From Nitrobacter sp051912485 (lineage in GTDB: Bacteria > Pseudomonadota > Alphaproteobacteria > Rhizobiales > Xanthobacteraceae), in assembly GCF_051912485.1 (NCBI RefSeq), contig NZ_CP196822.1, positions 1,116,001 to 1,180,000 of the forward strand: 64,000 bases of DNA. The letters are read 5' to 3'. Of this stretch, positions 26,453 to 35,948 are shown piece after piece. The position numbers and the translations under genes were made by a program. Below the pieces are notes generated by a model. That model made no database searches. It had not been told where the DNA came from and saw only the letters and a program-made list of their open reading frames with translations. Position 1 is the first letter of the stretch, and every line of letters begins with the position of its first letter.

Positions 26453-26825
26453 GATAATTCGCAGGCTGCTGTCGGCGTGTATCGTTTCCGGTCGGGCCGG
26501 CGGTTGTCGAGACGGCACTTAACAGTGCTTTGCGGTCGCGTGTCGAGGCCCGGATCAGCCCATGGTTAGCGAACACGACTGGTGTCCGCTGGTGTCCATT
26601 GATTCCGACGTTCATATGCCTTTGCAGCAGTCTTTGACGCAAACGTCAGAATCAAAGGGCACTAGCAAATTTATGAATCCAGTGTGGCTTATGACCAACC
26701 ATTCATCCAGATGAACGGCGGTTGTCGTTGTGTTCAGCACGCGTTCAGCGGGACGGTCTCATTGTGATCGAAGAGCCCGGCCATCCGGTCGGTCAACTCG
26801 GTGATAACTCTCCAAGGAGACGACC
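26453..26825 (+). other. Intergenic leader region before the His-rich peptide gene
   Basis: No gene is supported here. The palindrome TTCATCCAGATGAA lies at 26702-26715. The sequence is less GC-rich than its surroundings and likely holds the divergent promoters of nadK and of the His-rich gene. I cannot assign a regulator. Confidence 0.5.
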
Positions 26826-27029
26826 ATGCTGAAAACGATTTCCGCCGCGCTGCTCGTGGCTTCCGTTTTTGTTGCGCCCGCGATGGCCGGCAGCACCCGG
26901 ACGGGCCATGCCCCGACGATCAAATCGGAAACCCTCAAGTCGAACGTGCTGAACGCCAATGCCAAGATGGGGCGCCATCACCACCACCATCATCATCACC
27001 ATCATCATCGCGGCCACAAGCATTATTGA
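26826..27029 (+). CDS. Small exported His-rich peptide with 11 consecutive His
   Basis: The 67-aa product has a signal peptide (MLKTISAALLVASVFVAPAMA). A short linker (about 25 residues) then leads to a run of eleven His, followed by RGHKHY. AAGGAG lies 8 nt before the ATG. The mature peptide of about 46 residues is a good candidate for binding zinc, nickel, copper or cobalt in the periplasm. Short His-rich exported proteins of this kind occur in Bradyrhizobium relatives without a known role. The His codons are a mix of CAT and CAC, so the run is not a simple triplet slip. Confidence 0.8.
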   Translation: MLKTISAALLVASVFVAPAMAGSTRTGHAPTIKSETLKSNVLNANAKMGRHHHHHHHHHHHRGHKHY

Positions 27030-27198
27030 TTGCTTGCAGAAGCCGATTATGGCCTGTGGTCGTCGCCTGTGGCGGCTGCAGGCCAGATTGGCTTCCGCTA
27101 CGCCGTTTCTTGATATGCAATAACCGAATTGCGAATTTCATTCCGCCCCGGGGCAGGCTAGACCTTCGTGGGGTATCCACGAATCTGAAGACGGGCCG

Positions 27199-27627
27199 GT
27201 GTTGGGGGCATCTGCAAAATTGTTGGCGATCGTGCTGCTGGCGGGATCACTCGCGGCCTGCATGACCGACGGCGGCGATCAGGGCGGAGTCGTCTATACC
27301 GATGATCGCGGCGTGGCTAATCAGCCGTTTCCGGTCGACTACCGCGCTCAACTTCTCGCGTTTCTCAGGACGTATCTGAACAATCCGGTCGGTGTTCGCG
27401 ACGCGGCGATGGCCGAACCGATCCAGCGCAACGTCGGCGGCCGCCTGCGTTACGTGAGTTGCTTGCGCTACAACGCCCGCGAGATCGACGGCAGCTATCG
27501 CGGTGTGGTGCAGCGCGCGGTGGTGTATGTCGATGCGCGGCTCGATCGCATGATCGAGAAGGCCGATGAAGTCTGTGCCGGCGCCGCCTATGCGCCGTTC
27601 CCCGAGCTGGAGAAGCTGACGCGCTAA
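27199..27627 (+). CDS. Small lipoprotein, hypothetical
   Basis: The 142-aa product has a lipoprotein signal with lipobox LAAC (…LLAGSLAACMTDG), so it is likely anchored to a membrane. The rest is a compact domain with three further Cys (RYVSCLRYNAREIDGSY, ADEVCAGAAY). I do not recognise it beyond that. The start GTG 27199 (or TTG 27202) lies in a weak context. It is 170 nt after the His-rich gene in the same direction. Confidence 0.7.
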   Translation: MLGASAKLLAIVLLAGSLAACMTDGGDQGGVVYTDDRGVANQPFPVDYRAQLLAFLRTYLNNPVGVRDAAMAEPIQRNVGGRLRYVSCLRYNAREIDGSYRGVVQRAVVYVDARLDRMIEKADEVCAGAAYAPFPELEKLTR

Positions 27628-27720
27628 GTGTCGGCCTGCGTTGCTCCGGCGGCAATTCGAGCAGCGCGACTGATCACTTTTAGGCGAGGCTGGAACCTTG
27701 CGCCCTCGGCGGACGACCAA

Positions 27721-27764
27721 TGTAGACCATATGTAGACCATATGTAGACCATATGTAGACCATA
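27721..27764 (+). repeat. Four perfect 11-bp tandem repeats
   Basis: The unit ATGTAGACCAT occurs four times without mismatch; each junction forms CATATG. It lies 94 nt downstream of the lipoprotein gene and 177 nt upstream of the outer-membrane protein start. The 11-bp spacing places the units on one face of the helix, as expected for a regulator array, though no regulator is known to me. Confidence 0.95.
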
Positions 27765-27940
27765 TAACGAGTGACCTGCGGGTCGCAGCGGTTTTCCGCG
27801 TATGATCCATCCATCGGAACCGCGAATGTTGCGCACGTATCACAGTTGCAAATGATCGCCGCAATCTTGTTGCCTTCAGGCAACCAAATTCGCGCCACGT
27901 TGTTTGACGATGGTCGTAGCCACGAGAAGGGGAACCCATC

Positions 27941-28654
27941 ATGAAGAAATTCTTGCTCACCGCCGCAGCGGTCGCAGCCTTCGCCGCGCCAGCGCTTGCG
28001 GCTGACCTTCCGCCGCGACCCTATACCAAGGCGCCGGTCTATACGCCGCCGCAGGCCGTCTACAACTGGACCGGCTTCTACATCGGCGGCCATCTCGGCG
28101 GCGCGTTCGGGGGCGACAGCAGCCTTGGCGGAAGCGACGGCCGCTTCCTCGGCGGCGTGCAGGGTGGCGCCGACTATCAGTTCGCGAACAACTGGGTGCT
28201 CGGCATCGAAGCCCAGTACAGTTGGCTCACCAACGCCAGCGGCGGCTTGGCATTCCCAGGCGGGAGTGTCGTGACAAGCAGTGACCGCGGCCTCGGCTCG
28301 GTGACCGGCCGGCTCGGCTACACATGGGGTCCGGCACTGCTATACGCCAAGGGCGGTTATGCCTTCCGCGACAGCAAGCTCGGCGTCACCGGCGCCACGG
28401 GCGTGCCACTGGCTTTCGCAACCACCGGAAATCATGACAACGGTTACACCGTCGGTGCCGGTCTCGAATACATGTTCGCGCCAAACTGGTCCGCCAAGGT
28501 GGAATATCAGTACTACAATTTCGGCAAGACGACATTCGCGGCGGGGTCGCCTCCCGATGTCGTTGGAACGAGCTTTCACAACGACGAGCATACCGTTAAG
28601 GCCGGCGTGAACTATCGCTTCGGCTGGGGCGGGCCGACGGCCTCTCATTATTGA
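27941..28654 (+). CDS. Outer-membrane beta-barrel protein (Omp25/RopB-like)
   Basis: The 237-aa protein has a signal peptide (MKKFLLTAAAVAAFAAPALAA) and a small eight-stranded barrel. It carries the group's NWTGFYIGGHLGGAFG opening and a GAGLEYMFAPNWSAKVEYQ segment near the end, finishing in HTVKAGVNYRFGW with an aromatic strand. Such proteins are abundant surface proteins in Rhizobiales. A terminator follows at 28686-28714. ATG 27941 has AGAAGGGG upstream. Confidence 0.93.
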   Translation: MKKFLLTAAAVAAFAAPALAADLPPRPYTKAPVYTPPQAVYNWTGFYIGGHLGGAFGGDSSLGGSDGRFLGGVQGGADYQFANNWVLGIEAQYSWLTNASGGLAFPGGSVVTSSDRGLGSVTGRLGYTWGPALLYAKGGYAFRDSKLGVTGATGVPLAFATTGNHDNGYTVGAGLEYMFAPNWSAKVEYQYYNFGKTTFAAGSPPDVVGTSFHNDEHTVKAGVNYRFGWGGPTASHY

Positions 28655-28685
28655 GATCGCCGAGGGATAGTTCACATATTGGACA

Positions 28686-28717
28686 AAAAAGGACGGCTTC
28701 GCGCCGGCCTTTTTCTT
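28686..28717 (+). terminator. Terminator after the outer-membrane protein gene
   Basis: AAAAAGG-A-CGGC (28686-28697) and GCCG-G-CCTTTTT (28703-28714) pair with one mismatch around TTCGC and are followed by a T-rich run. Confidence 0.85.
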
Positions 28718-28760
28718 TACGGCGTGTGCAAGTCACGCAACCCGCGATCCCGCACCCACA

Positions 28761-28946
28761 TCAAATGCGGTCGACTCTCAAGAACAGTGTCCAGATCACC
28801 GACAGCATGGTTGCAATCGCCAGCCAGTGTGGATGGACACAGAATGTCGCGCCGTAATAGCACAGCTGATTGGCACCGATGCCATAGTTGCTGGCGCCGT
28901 AGAACGCCACTGTTGCCAGCGCCATCATGGAAGTCACGAATACCAT
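28761..28946 (-). CDS. Small two-helix membrane protein
   Basis: This 61-aa protein has two hydrophobic segments (FVTSMMALATVAFYGASNYGIG and HWLAIATMLSVIWTLFLRV) separated by a Cys-containing loop (QLCYYGATFCVHP). GGGAG sits 6-7 nt before the ATG. I believe similar short proteins occur in Bradyrhizobium relatives, but the function is unknown. It reads opposite to its two neighbours. Confidence 0.65.
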   Translation of the reverse strand: MVFVTSMMALATVAFYGASNYGIGANQLCYYGATFCVHPHWLAIATMLSVIWTLFLRVDRI

Positions 28947-29322
28947 CGGATACTCCCGATGTTGCGACGCGCGGTCGAATTATCCTTGAACGTAATTTGC
29001 CGCTGCCGGTTTTGTTTGGACGAAGTCTATATTCGCTCCCATGAAGCAAGCGTAAATCCGAGCCTCCGTTTTTTTGCGAAGGGTGTGGTGTGCTGTTGCG
29101 GCCGTGGCTGACGCAGAGCCGGTGGAGATGATGATAACGCTCGCTGGCGCGGCGAAAAGCTCCGCAATGGCCTCGCGCTCAGTGCGACACCGGATAGGTG
29201 TCCTCCCCCGGGGTGCGCGGGGGGAGACCGGTCCGGAATTTTGGCTTGAACGGGGGCGTTTTCCGCAGTAACCACCCGCGGTTTGAAGCCGCGCCGATGC
29301 GCTGGCCGTGAGGGATGATGGA
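28947..29322 (+). other. Leader region of the tuf pseudogene
   Basis: No gene is supported in these 376 bases. It contains C- and G-rich inverted blocks near 29206-29225 (CTCCCCCGGGGTGCGCGGGG-like) and a weak promoter-like TTGAAC upstream of the tuf start. It probably retains the old tuf promoter and leader. Confidence 0.5.
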
Positions 29323-30344
<1,022 letters not shown>

Positions 30345-30874
30345 TCGAAGCGACGCGCCGTTAGCGCCCGACGGCATTTAATATCGCGCAAGTGCGAAAC
30401 ATCGCACTTGCGCCCGGCGCAGGCGTCGTCGCCAGCATCATCGAGTGATCGAAGCGGCGCACCGTTAGTGCCCGACGGTATTTAATATCGCGCAAGTGCG
30501 AAACGTCGCACTTGCGGCCGGCGCAGGCGTCGTGGCCAGCATCATCGAGTGATCGAAGCGGCGCACCGTTAGTGCCCGACGGTATTTAATATCGCGCAAG
30601 TGCGAAACGTCGCACTTGCGGCCGGCGCAGGCGTCGTGGCCAGCATCATCGAGTGATCGAAGCGGCGCACCGTTAGTGCCCGACGGTATTTAATATCGCG
30701 CAAGTGCGAAACGTCGCACTTGCGGTCGGCATAGACGCGTTTCGCCAGCCCTCACGCGCGAGAGGCGGATTGTGAGTGGCGATAGAAGACAATTCGCTAC
30801 TCACCACTCAAAAGCCCTTTCGATGCATTTTAGGGCTGACGGGGCGTTTTGCGTTCGCTATAGAGGCACCCGCT

Positions 30875-30950
30875 AGGAGTGTAGCTCAATTGGTAGAGCA
30901 CCGGTCTCCAAAACCGGGGGTCGCAGGTTCGAGCCCTGCCACTCCTGCCA
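30875..30950 (+). tRNA. trnW: tRNA-Trp (CCA)
   Basis: The 76-nt tRNA has acceptor AGGAGTG/CACTCCT, D-arm with AGCTCAATTGGTAGAGC, anticodon loop CTCCAAA (anticodon CCA) between CCGGT and ACCGG, T-loop GGTTCGAGCC and an encoded CCA end. Its 3' part is the integration site of the island that follows. Confidence 0.98.
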
Positions 30951-30951
30951 G
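30905..30951 (+). repeat. Left attachment repeat (attL, inside tRNA-Trp)
   Basis: The 47-bp direct repeat begins TCTCCAAAACCGGGGGTCGC and ends CTCCTGCCAG. It covers the anticodon-loop-to-3'-end half of tRNA-Trp. Confidence 0.95.
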
Positions 30952-30999
30952 ATAAATCAATAACTTAGCCGCAACTCCGGTCGGACGCATTGGGAACTC

Positions 31000-31019
31000 G
31001 GACCCAAGTTGGACCCAAG
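31000..31019 (+). repeat. Paired GGACCCAAG motif near the left island end
   Basis: GGACCCAAG occurs at 31000-31008 and again at 31011-31019. The same motif pair occurs near the right end at 39973-39995. Such paired short repeats by both attachment sites may be integrase arm-type sites. Confidence 0.6.
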
Positions 31020-31025
31020 GCGGGG

Positions 31026-31318
31026 CTAAGACCCCAAAAACCCGGTCGCCAACCCCGCAATCGCATCAGATAGCTTCGCGTCTGCCGTCTTCGACCTTTT
31101 CCGCTTGGTGTAATTTCGGAGCAGGGTGGCCGGGTCGTCACCGATCCTCTGCGCCACGGTGTGCACCGGGATGTCGGATCGAGCAGCGCCGTGGCATGGA
31201 TGCCCCGCAGGTCGTGAAATCGGATTCGATCGAGACCGATGCTCTCCGCCCGGCGGGCGAAGGCCTGTGACACCGACCGGGGAATGCGCGGCGCCGTGAA
31301 CGAAAAGAGTCACGCGCC
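31026..31318 (-). pseudogene. Tyrosine recombinase (integrase) remnant, truncated and frameshifted
   Basis: Only the C-terminal part of a phage-type integrase is left. One frame reads FTAPRIPRSVSQAFARRAE and then FHDLRGIHATALLD, which is the H-x-x-R box. A one-base shift leads to the second frame with IPVHTVAQRIGDDPATLLRNY, which holds the expected catalytic Tyr, and ends GLATGFLGS. Upstream a TGA stops the frame and the N-terminal domains are absent. It sits next to attL and reads toward the tRNA, the usual position of an island integrase. Confidence 0.8.
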
Positions 31319-31464
31319 AACGCTGAAAGGCGAATGGCGGCGTGACTTGTTCAAATCGAGGCGCCAGACGAGAGCCGCTATCCGCTACCAATAGCAACGT
31401 CGCCCCTTGCAAGGGAAAAGCCGCCGGTCAATCGTGGGCCGTCAAACCGCCGCGGGAGAGGACC

Positions 31465-32088
31465 ATGAGCGCGCACGGAAGCATGGAACAAGCCGAGCAA
31501 ACGCATCATGCATCGGAAGAGAACAAGAAGATCGCGCTTCTGATCGCCGTCATCGCGCTCTGCCTCGCGCTGTCCGAGACGCTGGGGAAGGGCGCCCAGA
31601 CCGAATCGATCAGCAAGAATGTGGAGTCCTCCAACCTCTGGGCCTTCTTCCAGGCCAAGAGCATCCGTCGCACCACGGTCCAAATCCAGGCTGATCAGGC
31701 CAAGCTCAGCCTCATGCTGGCGAAGGACGAGGCGACCAGGGCTGCGCTGCAAAAACAGATCGACGAGTGGCAGGAGACCGCGGCGCGCTATCGTTCCGAC
31801 CCAAGTACCGGCGAGGGACAGGATCAACTCGCTGAGAGCGCCAAACACGCCGAGGACGCGCGTGATCTCGCGATGGCGAAATATCATCACTTCGAGCTGG
31901 CGTCCGCCGCGTTCCAGATCGCAATCGTGCTGGCGTCGGCCGCCATCATCACCGGGATGATCGTGCTGGCGTGGACATCGGGACTGCTGGCGCTCGTCGG
32001 AGTCGGGATCACAGCGATCGGGGCATTTGCGCCGCACGCATTGCACCTACTAGGGTCGGGACCCATAAAATTATTCCTTCCGCGCTGA
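31465..32088 (+). CDS. DUF4337 membrane protein with an altered C-terminus
   Basis: This 207-aa protein matches DUF4337: an N-terminal cytosolic start (MSAHGSMEQAEQTHHASEE), a first membrane helix (IALLIAVIALCLALSE), a coiled helical middle (QIQADQAKLSLMLAKDEAT) and two C-terminal helices. Function is unknown. ATG 31465 has GGGAGAGG upstream. The natural end is PHALHLLGH, whose last codons and stop now lie at 34350-34361. An insertion sequence entered at the CTAG of the LLG codons, so the protein now ends LLGSGPIKLFLPR from the element. Confidence 0.85.
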   Translation: MSAHGSMEQAEQTHHASEENKKIALLIAVIALCLALSETLGKGAQTESISKNVESSNLWAFFQAKSIRRTTVQIQADQAKLSLMLAKDEATRAALQKQIDEWQETAARYRSDPSTGEGQDQLAESAKHAEDARDLAMAKYHHFELASAAFQIAIVLASAAIITGMIVLAWTSGLLALVGVGITAIGAFAPHALHLLGSGPIKLFLPR

Positions 32089-32894
32089 GTTTATGATTTA
32101 CGGTCTCCGACAGGAGGCCCCTCATGAGTCGCGATTACTTTTGGCTAACGAAGGATCAGTTCGCTCGGCTCAAGCCGCTTCTGCCTAACGATACGCGCGG
32201 CAAGCCACGGGTCGATGATCGGCGGATCATCAGCGGCATCATCCAGGTGCTGAAGTCCGGTGGGCGCTGGATCGATGCGCCGGAGGTCTATGGTCCGCGC
32301 AAAACACTCTACAATCGCTTCGTCCGCTGGGCAGCGAAGGGTGTATGGGCAGACATATTCCAGGCACTCGCAACGGCCGGCGGACCTCCTGCGCAGGTCC
32401 TGATCGATAGCTCGGCCGTGAAGGCGCATCGATGCGCATCTGGCGGCAAAGGGGGGAACATCAGCAGGCCATCGGCCGATCGCGCGGCGGGCGGACCACG
32501 AAGATCCATGCTCTGACCGACGCCGAGTGTCGTCCCGTCGCGTTCTTGCTGACCGGGGGTCAGATAGCCGATTGCACCGCTGGAGCGGTTCTGCTCGAAG
32601 AAATGCCACGTTCCGCGATCCTGCACGGCGATAAGGGTTATGACAGCGATGCCATCCGCCGACAGGTCGAGGGAAAGGGTGCGATGCCGAACATCCCGCC
32701 CAAGGCGAACCGAGGCTGGAAGAATTGCTTCTCGCCCGTCCTCTATCGAAGCCGCAACGCCATCGAGCGCATGTTCTGTCGCCTGAAGGACTTCCGTCGC
32801 ATCGCCACCAGATACGATCGTCTCGCAATCAATTTCCTCGCAGCCGTCTGCATCGCTGCGGCTGTCAGTTACTGGTTATGAGTCCGGACCCTAG
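32050..32894 (+). mobile_element. IS5-family (IS427-type) insertion sequence
   Basis: The ends are near-inverted: CTAGGGTCGGGACCCATAA at 32050-32068 and its inverse (CTAGGGTCCGGACTCATAA read on the minus strand) at 32876-32894, with two mismatches. The outermost CTAG on both sides is best read as the duplicated target. Inside is a two-frame transposase with an AAAGGGGGG slippery site, typical of the IS427 group. Confidence 0.9.
32124..32881 (+). CDS. IS427-type transposase, two frames joined by -1 frameshift
   Basis: Frame A starts MSRDYFWLTKDQFARLKPLLP and contains WIDAPEVYGP and the first catalytic Asp in VLIDSSAVKAH. Frame B continues with GRSRGGRTTKIHALTDA, the second Asp in HGDKGYDSD and the Glu in RSRNAIERMFCRLKDFRRIATRYDR. 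The frames overlap at AAAGGGGGG (32448-32456), where ribosomes can slip back one base to make the fused DDE transposase. Frame A alone ends at 32516. Both frames look intact, so the element may be active. Confidence 0.92.
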
Positions 32895-34349
32895 CACTAC
32901 TTTGGCAGATTTTTGCGCTTGATCTGGGTAACTGGATTCCCGAATCAGATTTTCGATGATTCATGGGTGGTCGGCTTTTGGAGGGCCGACCATGGCGGAC
33001 ATGAGATCGAAGTGGGGAGATGAGCTTGGACGCTGGCTGAAGCCGTTCCTGGATTGTTTGGGTCACAAGGCGCGGCGGCGGATGTGTCCACTATATGTTT
33101 CCGGACTGATCGGACCGGGCGATCGCAAGAGCGTCCAGCCGATGGCTGCACGGCTGGCACCGGGCGACTATGACCAGTTGCACCATTTCATCGCTGATGG
33201 TGTCTGGGATGCGGCGCCATTGGAATCGGAATTGCTGGCTCAGGCCGATCGCCTTGTCGGCGGCAAGGATGCGGTGCTGGTCATCGACGACACGGCGATG
33301 CCGAAGAAGGGCGATCGTTCGGTTGGTGTCGCTCCGCAATATGCCTCATCGCTCGGCAAGACGGCCAATTGCCAAACGTTGGTATCGCTGACACTTGCGT
33401 GCGGTGAAGTGCCGGTAATGGTGGCACTGCGGCTCTTCCTGCCCGAGAGTTGGACGAGCGATCCGGCGCGATTGAAGCGTGCGGGCGTTCCCGTCGAGCA
33501 TCGCGCCGGGCGAACCAAGCCGGAGATCGCGCTGGCTGAAATTGATCGCGTGCTCGCAGCCGGTGTTCGCTTCGGCTGTGTGCTGGCGGATGCCGGTTAC
33601 GGGCTCAGCGCGCCGTTCCGTCAGGGTCTCACGGCCCGTGGCCTGGCCTGGGCAGTCGGCATCCCGGGGCGTCAGAAAGTTTATCCGGCGGCGGTCAAGC
33701 TGATCTTTCCGATCGCCGGTCGAGGTCGCCCCCGTCAGCGGCACATCCCGGATCTGTTGTCGATGCCGGCGGAAAACATGCTTGCTGATACTAGGTGGAA
33801 GAATGTGAGTTGGCGGCTGGGAACCAAGGGCAGACTGAAAGCGCGGTTTGCCGCTGTTCGCGTGCGGATCGCCGATGGGCCGCCACAACGGATCAAGGAC
33901 AAGGGTCAACAACATCTTCCCGGCGAGGAGGCGTGGCTGATCGGTGAGCATCGCAGCTCGGGGGAGAAGAAGTACTATCTGGCCAACTTGCCAGCCCGGA
34001 CGAATTTGCGACAGTTGGCTGCAGCCGTCAAAGCGCGATGGATCTGCGAGCAAGCGCATCAGCAGTTGAAAGAGGAGCTCGGACTTGATCACTTCGAGGG
34101 CCGGTCCTGGCACGGCCTTCACCGTCATGCTCTCATGACCATGATCGCTTACGCCTTTTTACAGCACCGCCGCATCGCCACAGTGGCCCGGAAAAAAAAG
34201 AATCAACGGCCCACCGCCACAGCCGAGTTTGCCGGCCGTGCGCCACGCCATCATCGAACTCATTCTTCGACCACCAAATCAGCGATGCCCATACTGCAGA
34301 AGACAAGTCGGCGAAATGCAACGGCGTGAATAAATCTGCCAAAGTAGTG
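32895..34349 (+). mobile_element. IS701-family insertion sequence
   Basis: The element begins CACTACTTTGGCAGATTT and ends with its exact inverse (AAATCTGCCAAAGTAGTG). It is flanked by CTAG at 32891-32894 and 34350-34353. Its left CTAG is the right-hand CTAG of the neighbouring IS427-type element, so the two share a target site and sit back to back. Confidence 0.9.
32992..34329 (+). CDS. IS701-family DDE transposase
   Basis: The protein of about 445 aa has the IS701-type layout: WLKPFLDCLGHKARRRMCPLY near the start, AVLVIDDTAMPKKGDRSVGVA with a catalytic Asp, GCVLADAGYG with the second, and ARWICEQAHQQLKEELGLDHFEGRSW with the Glu. ATG 32992 has GGAGG 8 nt upstream; an in-frame ATG at 32956 lacks one. 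The gene looks complete, ending in a Ser/Thr/Lys-rich tail. Confidence 0.93.
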   Translation: MADMRSKWGDELGRWLKPFLDCLGHKARRRMCPLYVSGLIGPGDRKSVQPMAARLAPGDYDQLHHFIADGVWDAAPLESELLAQADRLVGGKDAVLVIDDTAMPKKGDRSVGVAPQYASSLGKTANCQTLVSLTLACGEVPVMVALRLFLPESWTSDPARLKRAGVPVEHRAGRTKPEIALAEIDRVLAAGVRFGCVLADAGYGLSAPFRQGLTARGLAWAVGIPGRQKVYPAAVKLIFPIAGRGRPRQRHIPDLLSMPAENMLADTRWKNVSWRLGTKGRLKARFAAVRVRIADGPPQRIKDKGQQHLPGEEAWLIGEHRSSGEKKYYLANLPARTNLRQLAAAVKARWICEQAHQQLKEELGLDHFEGRSWHGLHRHALMTMIAYAFLQHRRIATVARKKKNQRPTATAEFAGRAPRHHRTHSSTTKSAMPILQKTSRRNATA

Positions 34350-34481
34350 CTAGGACACTGACGCGCGTAGCTGCCGGTACTAGTAACCTCTCGCGCGCTG
34401 CGGGCCTGCCCCAACGAAAACCTGCCGGCGCTGAGGGGCCCAGAGTCGCCGGCGGAGAGACGTCGAAGCGGCGCGACCAAT

Positions 34482-34799
34482 TCATTCCAGCCACCAAGAA
34501 TTCGACGTGCCTAGATCCTCAATGAGGTGCCAGCGCCTGATCCTCTCGGTCGTCAGGCTCGCATAGAACCGCTCCCATGCGGCCTTGAATTGATCCTTGG
34601 CAAGTTCAAGGCTGTCAGCTGATCCGTTACACCATGACGGGATCGGGAGCGGCGGGTTGACGTGCCAGCTCCATACTGTTGACCCGTTCAATCCGTGCGT
34701 CTTGTGGATCCTGCCGATAGATCGGCCGTCGTGGATCACGTAATAATCGTCGTGAAGGGTGTCGCCGCCTATGAGGGTTTTGCGGAGGGTGAGATCCAC
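34482..34799 (-). CDS. Small island-borne hypothetical protein
   Basis: The 105-aa product reads DDYYVIHDGRSIGRIHKTHG, then WSWHVNPPLPIP, and has a C-terminal helical part with LAKDQFKAAWERFYASL. This layout (a 'D-x-Y-x-V-x-D-G-x-x-x-G-R-I' strand pair, then an 'A-x-x-x-F-K-A-A-W' helix) is a frequent unnamed family in Bradyrhizobium genomes. Function is unknown. The start is GTG 34799 without a clear ribosome binding site. It follows the gene at 34838-35044 by 38 nt on the same strand. Confidence 0.65.
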   Translation of the reverse strand: MDLTLRKTLIGGDTLHDDYYVIHDGRSIGRIHKTHGLNGSTVWSWHVNPPLPIPSWCNGSADSLELAKDQFKAAWERFYASLTTERIRRWHLIEDLGTSNSWWLE

Positions 34800-34837
34800 C
34801 GCTTGAATGTAGGAACAGGTCGGTTCGAGACCAGCCG

Positions 34838-35044
34838 CTACAGCTTGGGGTCGTTTCCCAGCTTGGTCGGCTGGTTGCCCAGGAGCTCAGCCAGGTGCCA
34901 GTCGTTTCCGTAATCTAGCGGCAATTGCTGATCTTCTGCGATGCAGAATAAATCATGGTCCAGCTGATCAGTCCCAAAGTTGGAGTTTGCCAACCGGTCC
35001 CTGATCCAGCTCAACATCGTCAATCCCGCGCTCCCCATCATCAC
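34838..35044 (-). CDS. Small hypothetical protein
   Basis: The 68-aa ORF starts MMMGSAGLTMLSWIRDRL and is acidic after that. GGGAGTG precedes the ATG by about 6 nt. No family recognised. It is followed on the same strand by another small gene, so the two may be an operon. Confidence 0.5.
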   Translation of the reverse strand: MMMGSAGLTMLSWIRDRLANSNFGTDQLDHDLFCIAEDQQLPLDYGNDWHLAELLGNQPTKLGNDPKL

Positions 35045-35183
35045 ACTCCCATCACGCGGGAGGGAACCGGTTAGGGCCTAATCGGTTCCGGAATAACGCC
35101 GACAAAGAAAAGCCCACTCGATGCTGGACTCCCAATCGCCGGCGCCAGCATTACATTTTCTGCATCGCATGTGGAGTATCGCG

Positions 35184-35486
35184 ATGCCCAGTACCTTGAG
35201 AGATCTGCCATATCGGATGGCAGCGCTCCAATTCAACCGTATCATCGAGGGCATGGAAATATGGAGCGCAGATAGCGACGGTTATTCCTTCGCAATCAGT
35301 TTTTTCGAACGTTTTGCAGGTCCCGGCTTTCATGAAAGGCCAGGCTATGTGGCGTCATGGCGTCCGCTTTACGGAGGCGGTGGCGCAATCAAGATCATCG
35401 GATCGCCATTTAAGTCTTTCGACGAGGCCGAAGTCGCCTGCGATGAGATGCTAAAACATCTGCTGGGCGACTCGAGGCAGGGATGA
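35184..35486 (+). CDS. Small hypothetical protein
   Basis: The 100-aa product reads MPSTLRDLPYRMAALQFNRI at the start and has no signal peptide or membrane helix. GGAG 7 nt before ATG 35184 supports this start over an upstream ATG at 35121. I do not recognise it. The C-terminal helix (SFDEAEVACDEMLKHLL) resembles the end of many short island proteins. Confidence 0.55.
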   Translation: MPSTLRDLPYRMAALQFNRIIEGMEIWSADSDGYSFAISFFERFAGPGFHERPGYVASWRPLYGGGGAIKIIGSPFKSFDEAEVACDEMLKHLLGDSRQG

Positions 35487-35948
35487 TCCTTCCCGCGTTC
35501 AACAGGAAGCCCCGCAGCTTGCCGCGATCTGGCCCAACAATAACCCGGCCGGGCTGACGCAGAACCCGCCGGCGCTGGTCTGGACGTCACCGGCGGGTCC
35601 GGCCGGGAAACCGCAACCCATCCAGGAACCCTAATGCTTGGAGTGGGGCTGCGGACCTGTCCGCAATGGCAACGCCGCGAGCGGACGGTGCGTTCCGAGG
35701 CGATGGGGCAACGACCAAAAAGGCCCGCCGGAAGGGATCAACAGCGGGCCTAATCGGGGTCCGGGATCATGGAGTGTGGGTCCACCGGTTCCGGTTGAAT
35801 CAATGCCCGGAACGGTAAGGTGTTCCTCTGTTCAAAGAAAAGCCCGTGGCGACGAGGCGGGCTGAAGGGTGGACGATACCGACTAAGGTGCCGTCTAAGC
35901 CGATCAATGCGCGGGGTGTGGGTTGGTACCGACGATCTCATCATATTC
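35487..35948 (+). other. Non-coding stretch with two GC-rich hairpins
   Basis: No gene is supported in these 462 bases. CCCGCCGG (35565-35572) pairs with CCGGCGGG (35590-35597), inside a larger CGGCC-rich palindrome. AGGCCCGC (35721-35728) pairs with GCGGGCCT (35744-35751). These look like relics of terminators between small genes. Confidence 0.55.

Noticed and set aside
27680..28093. 137-codon minus-strand ORF through the 11-bp repeats (MVYIWSTYGLH units)
   Set aside because: The repeat merely stays open in that frame; it overlaps the Omp gene and has no start signals.
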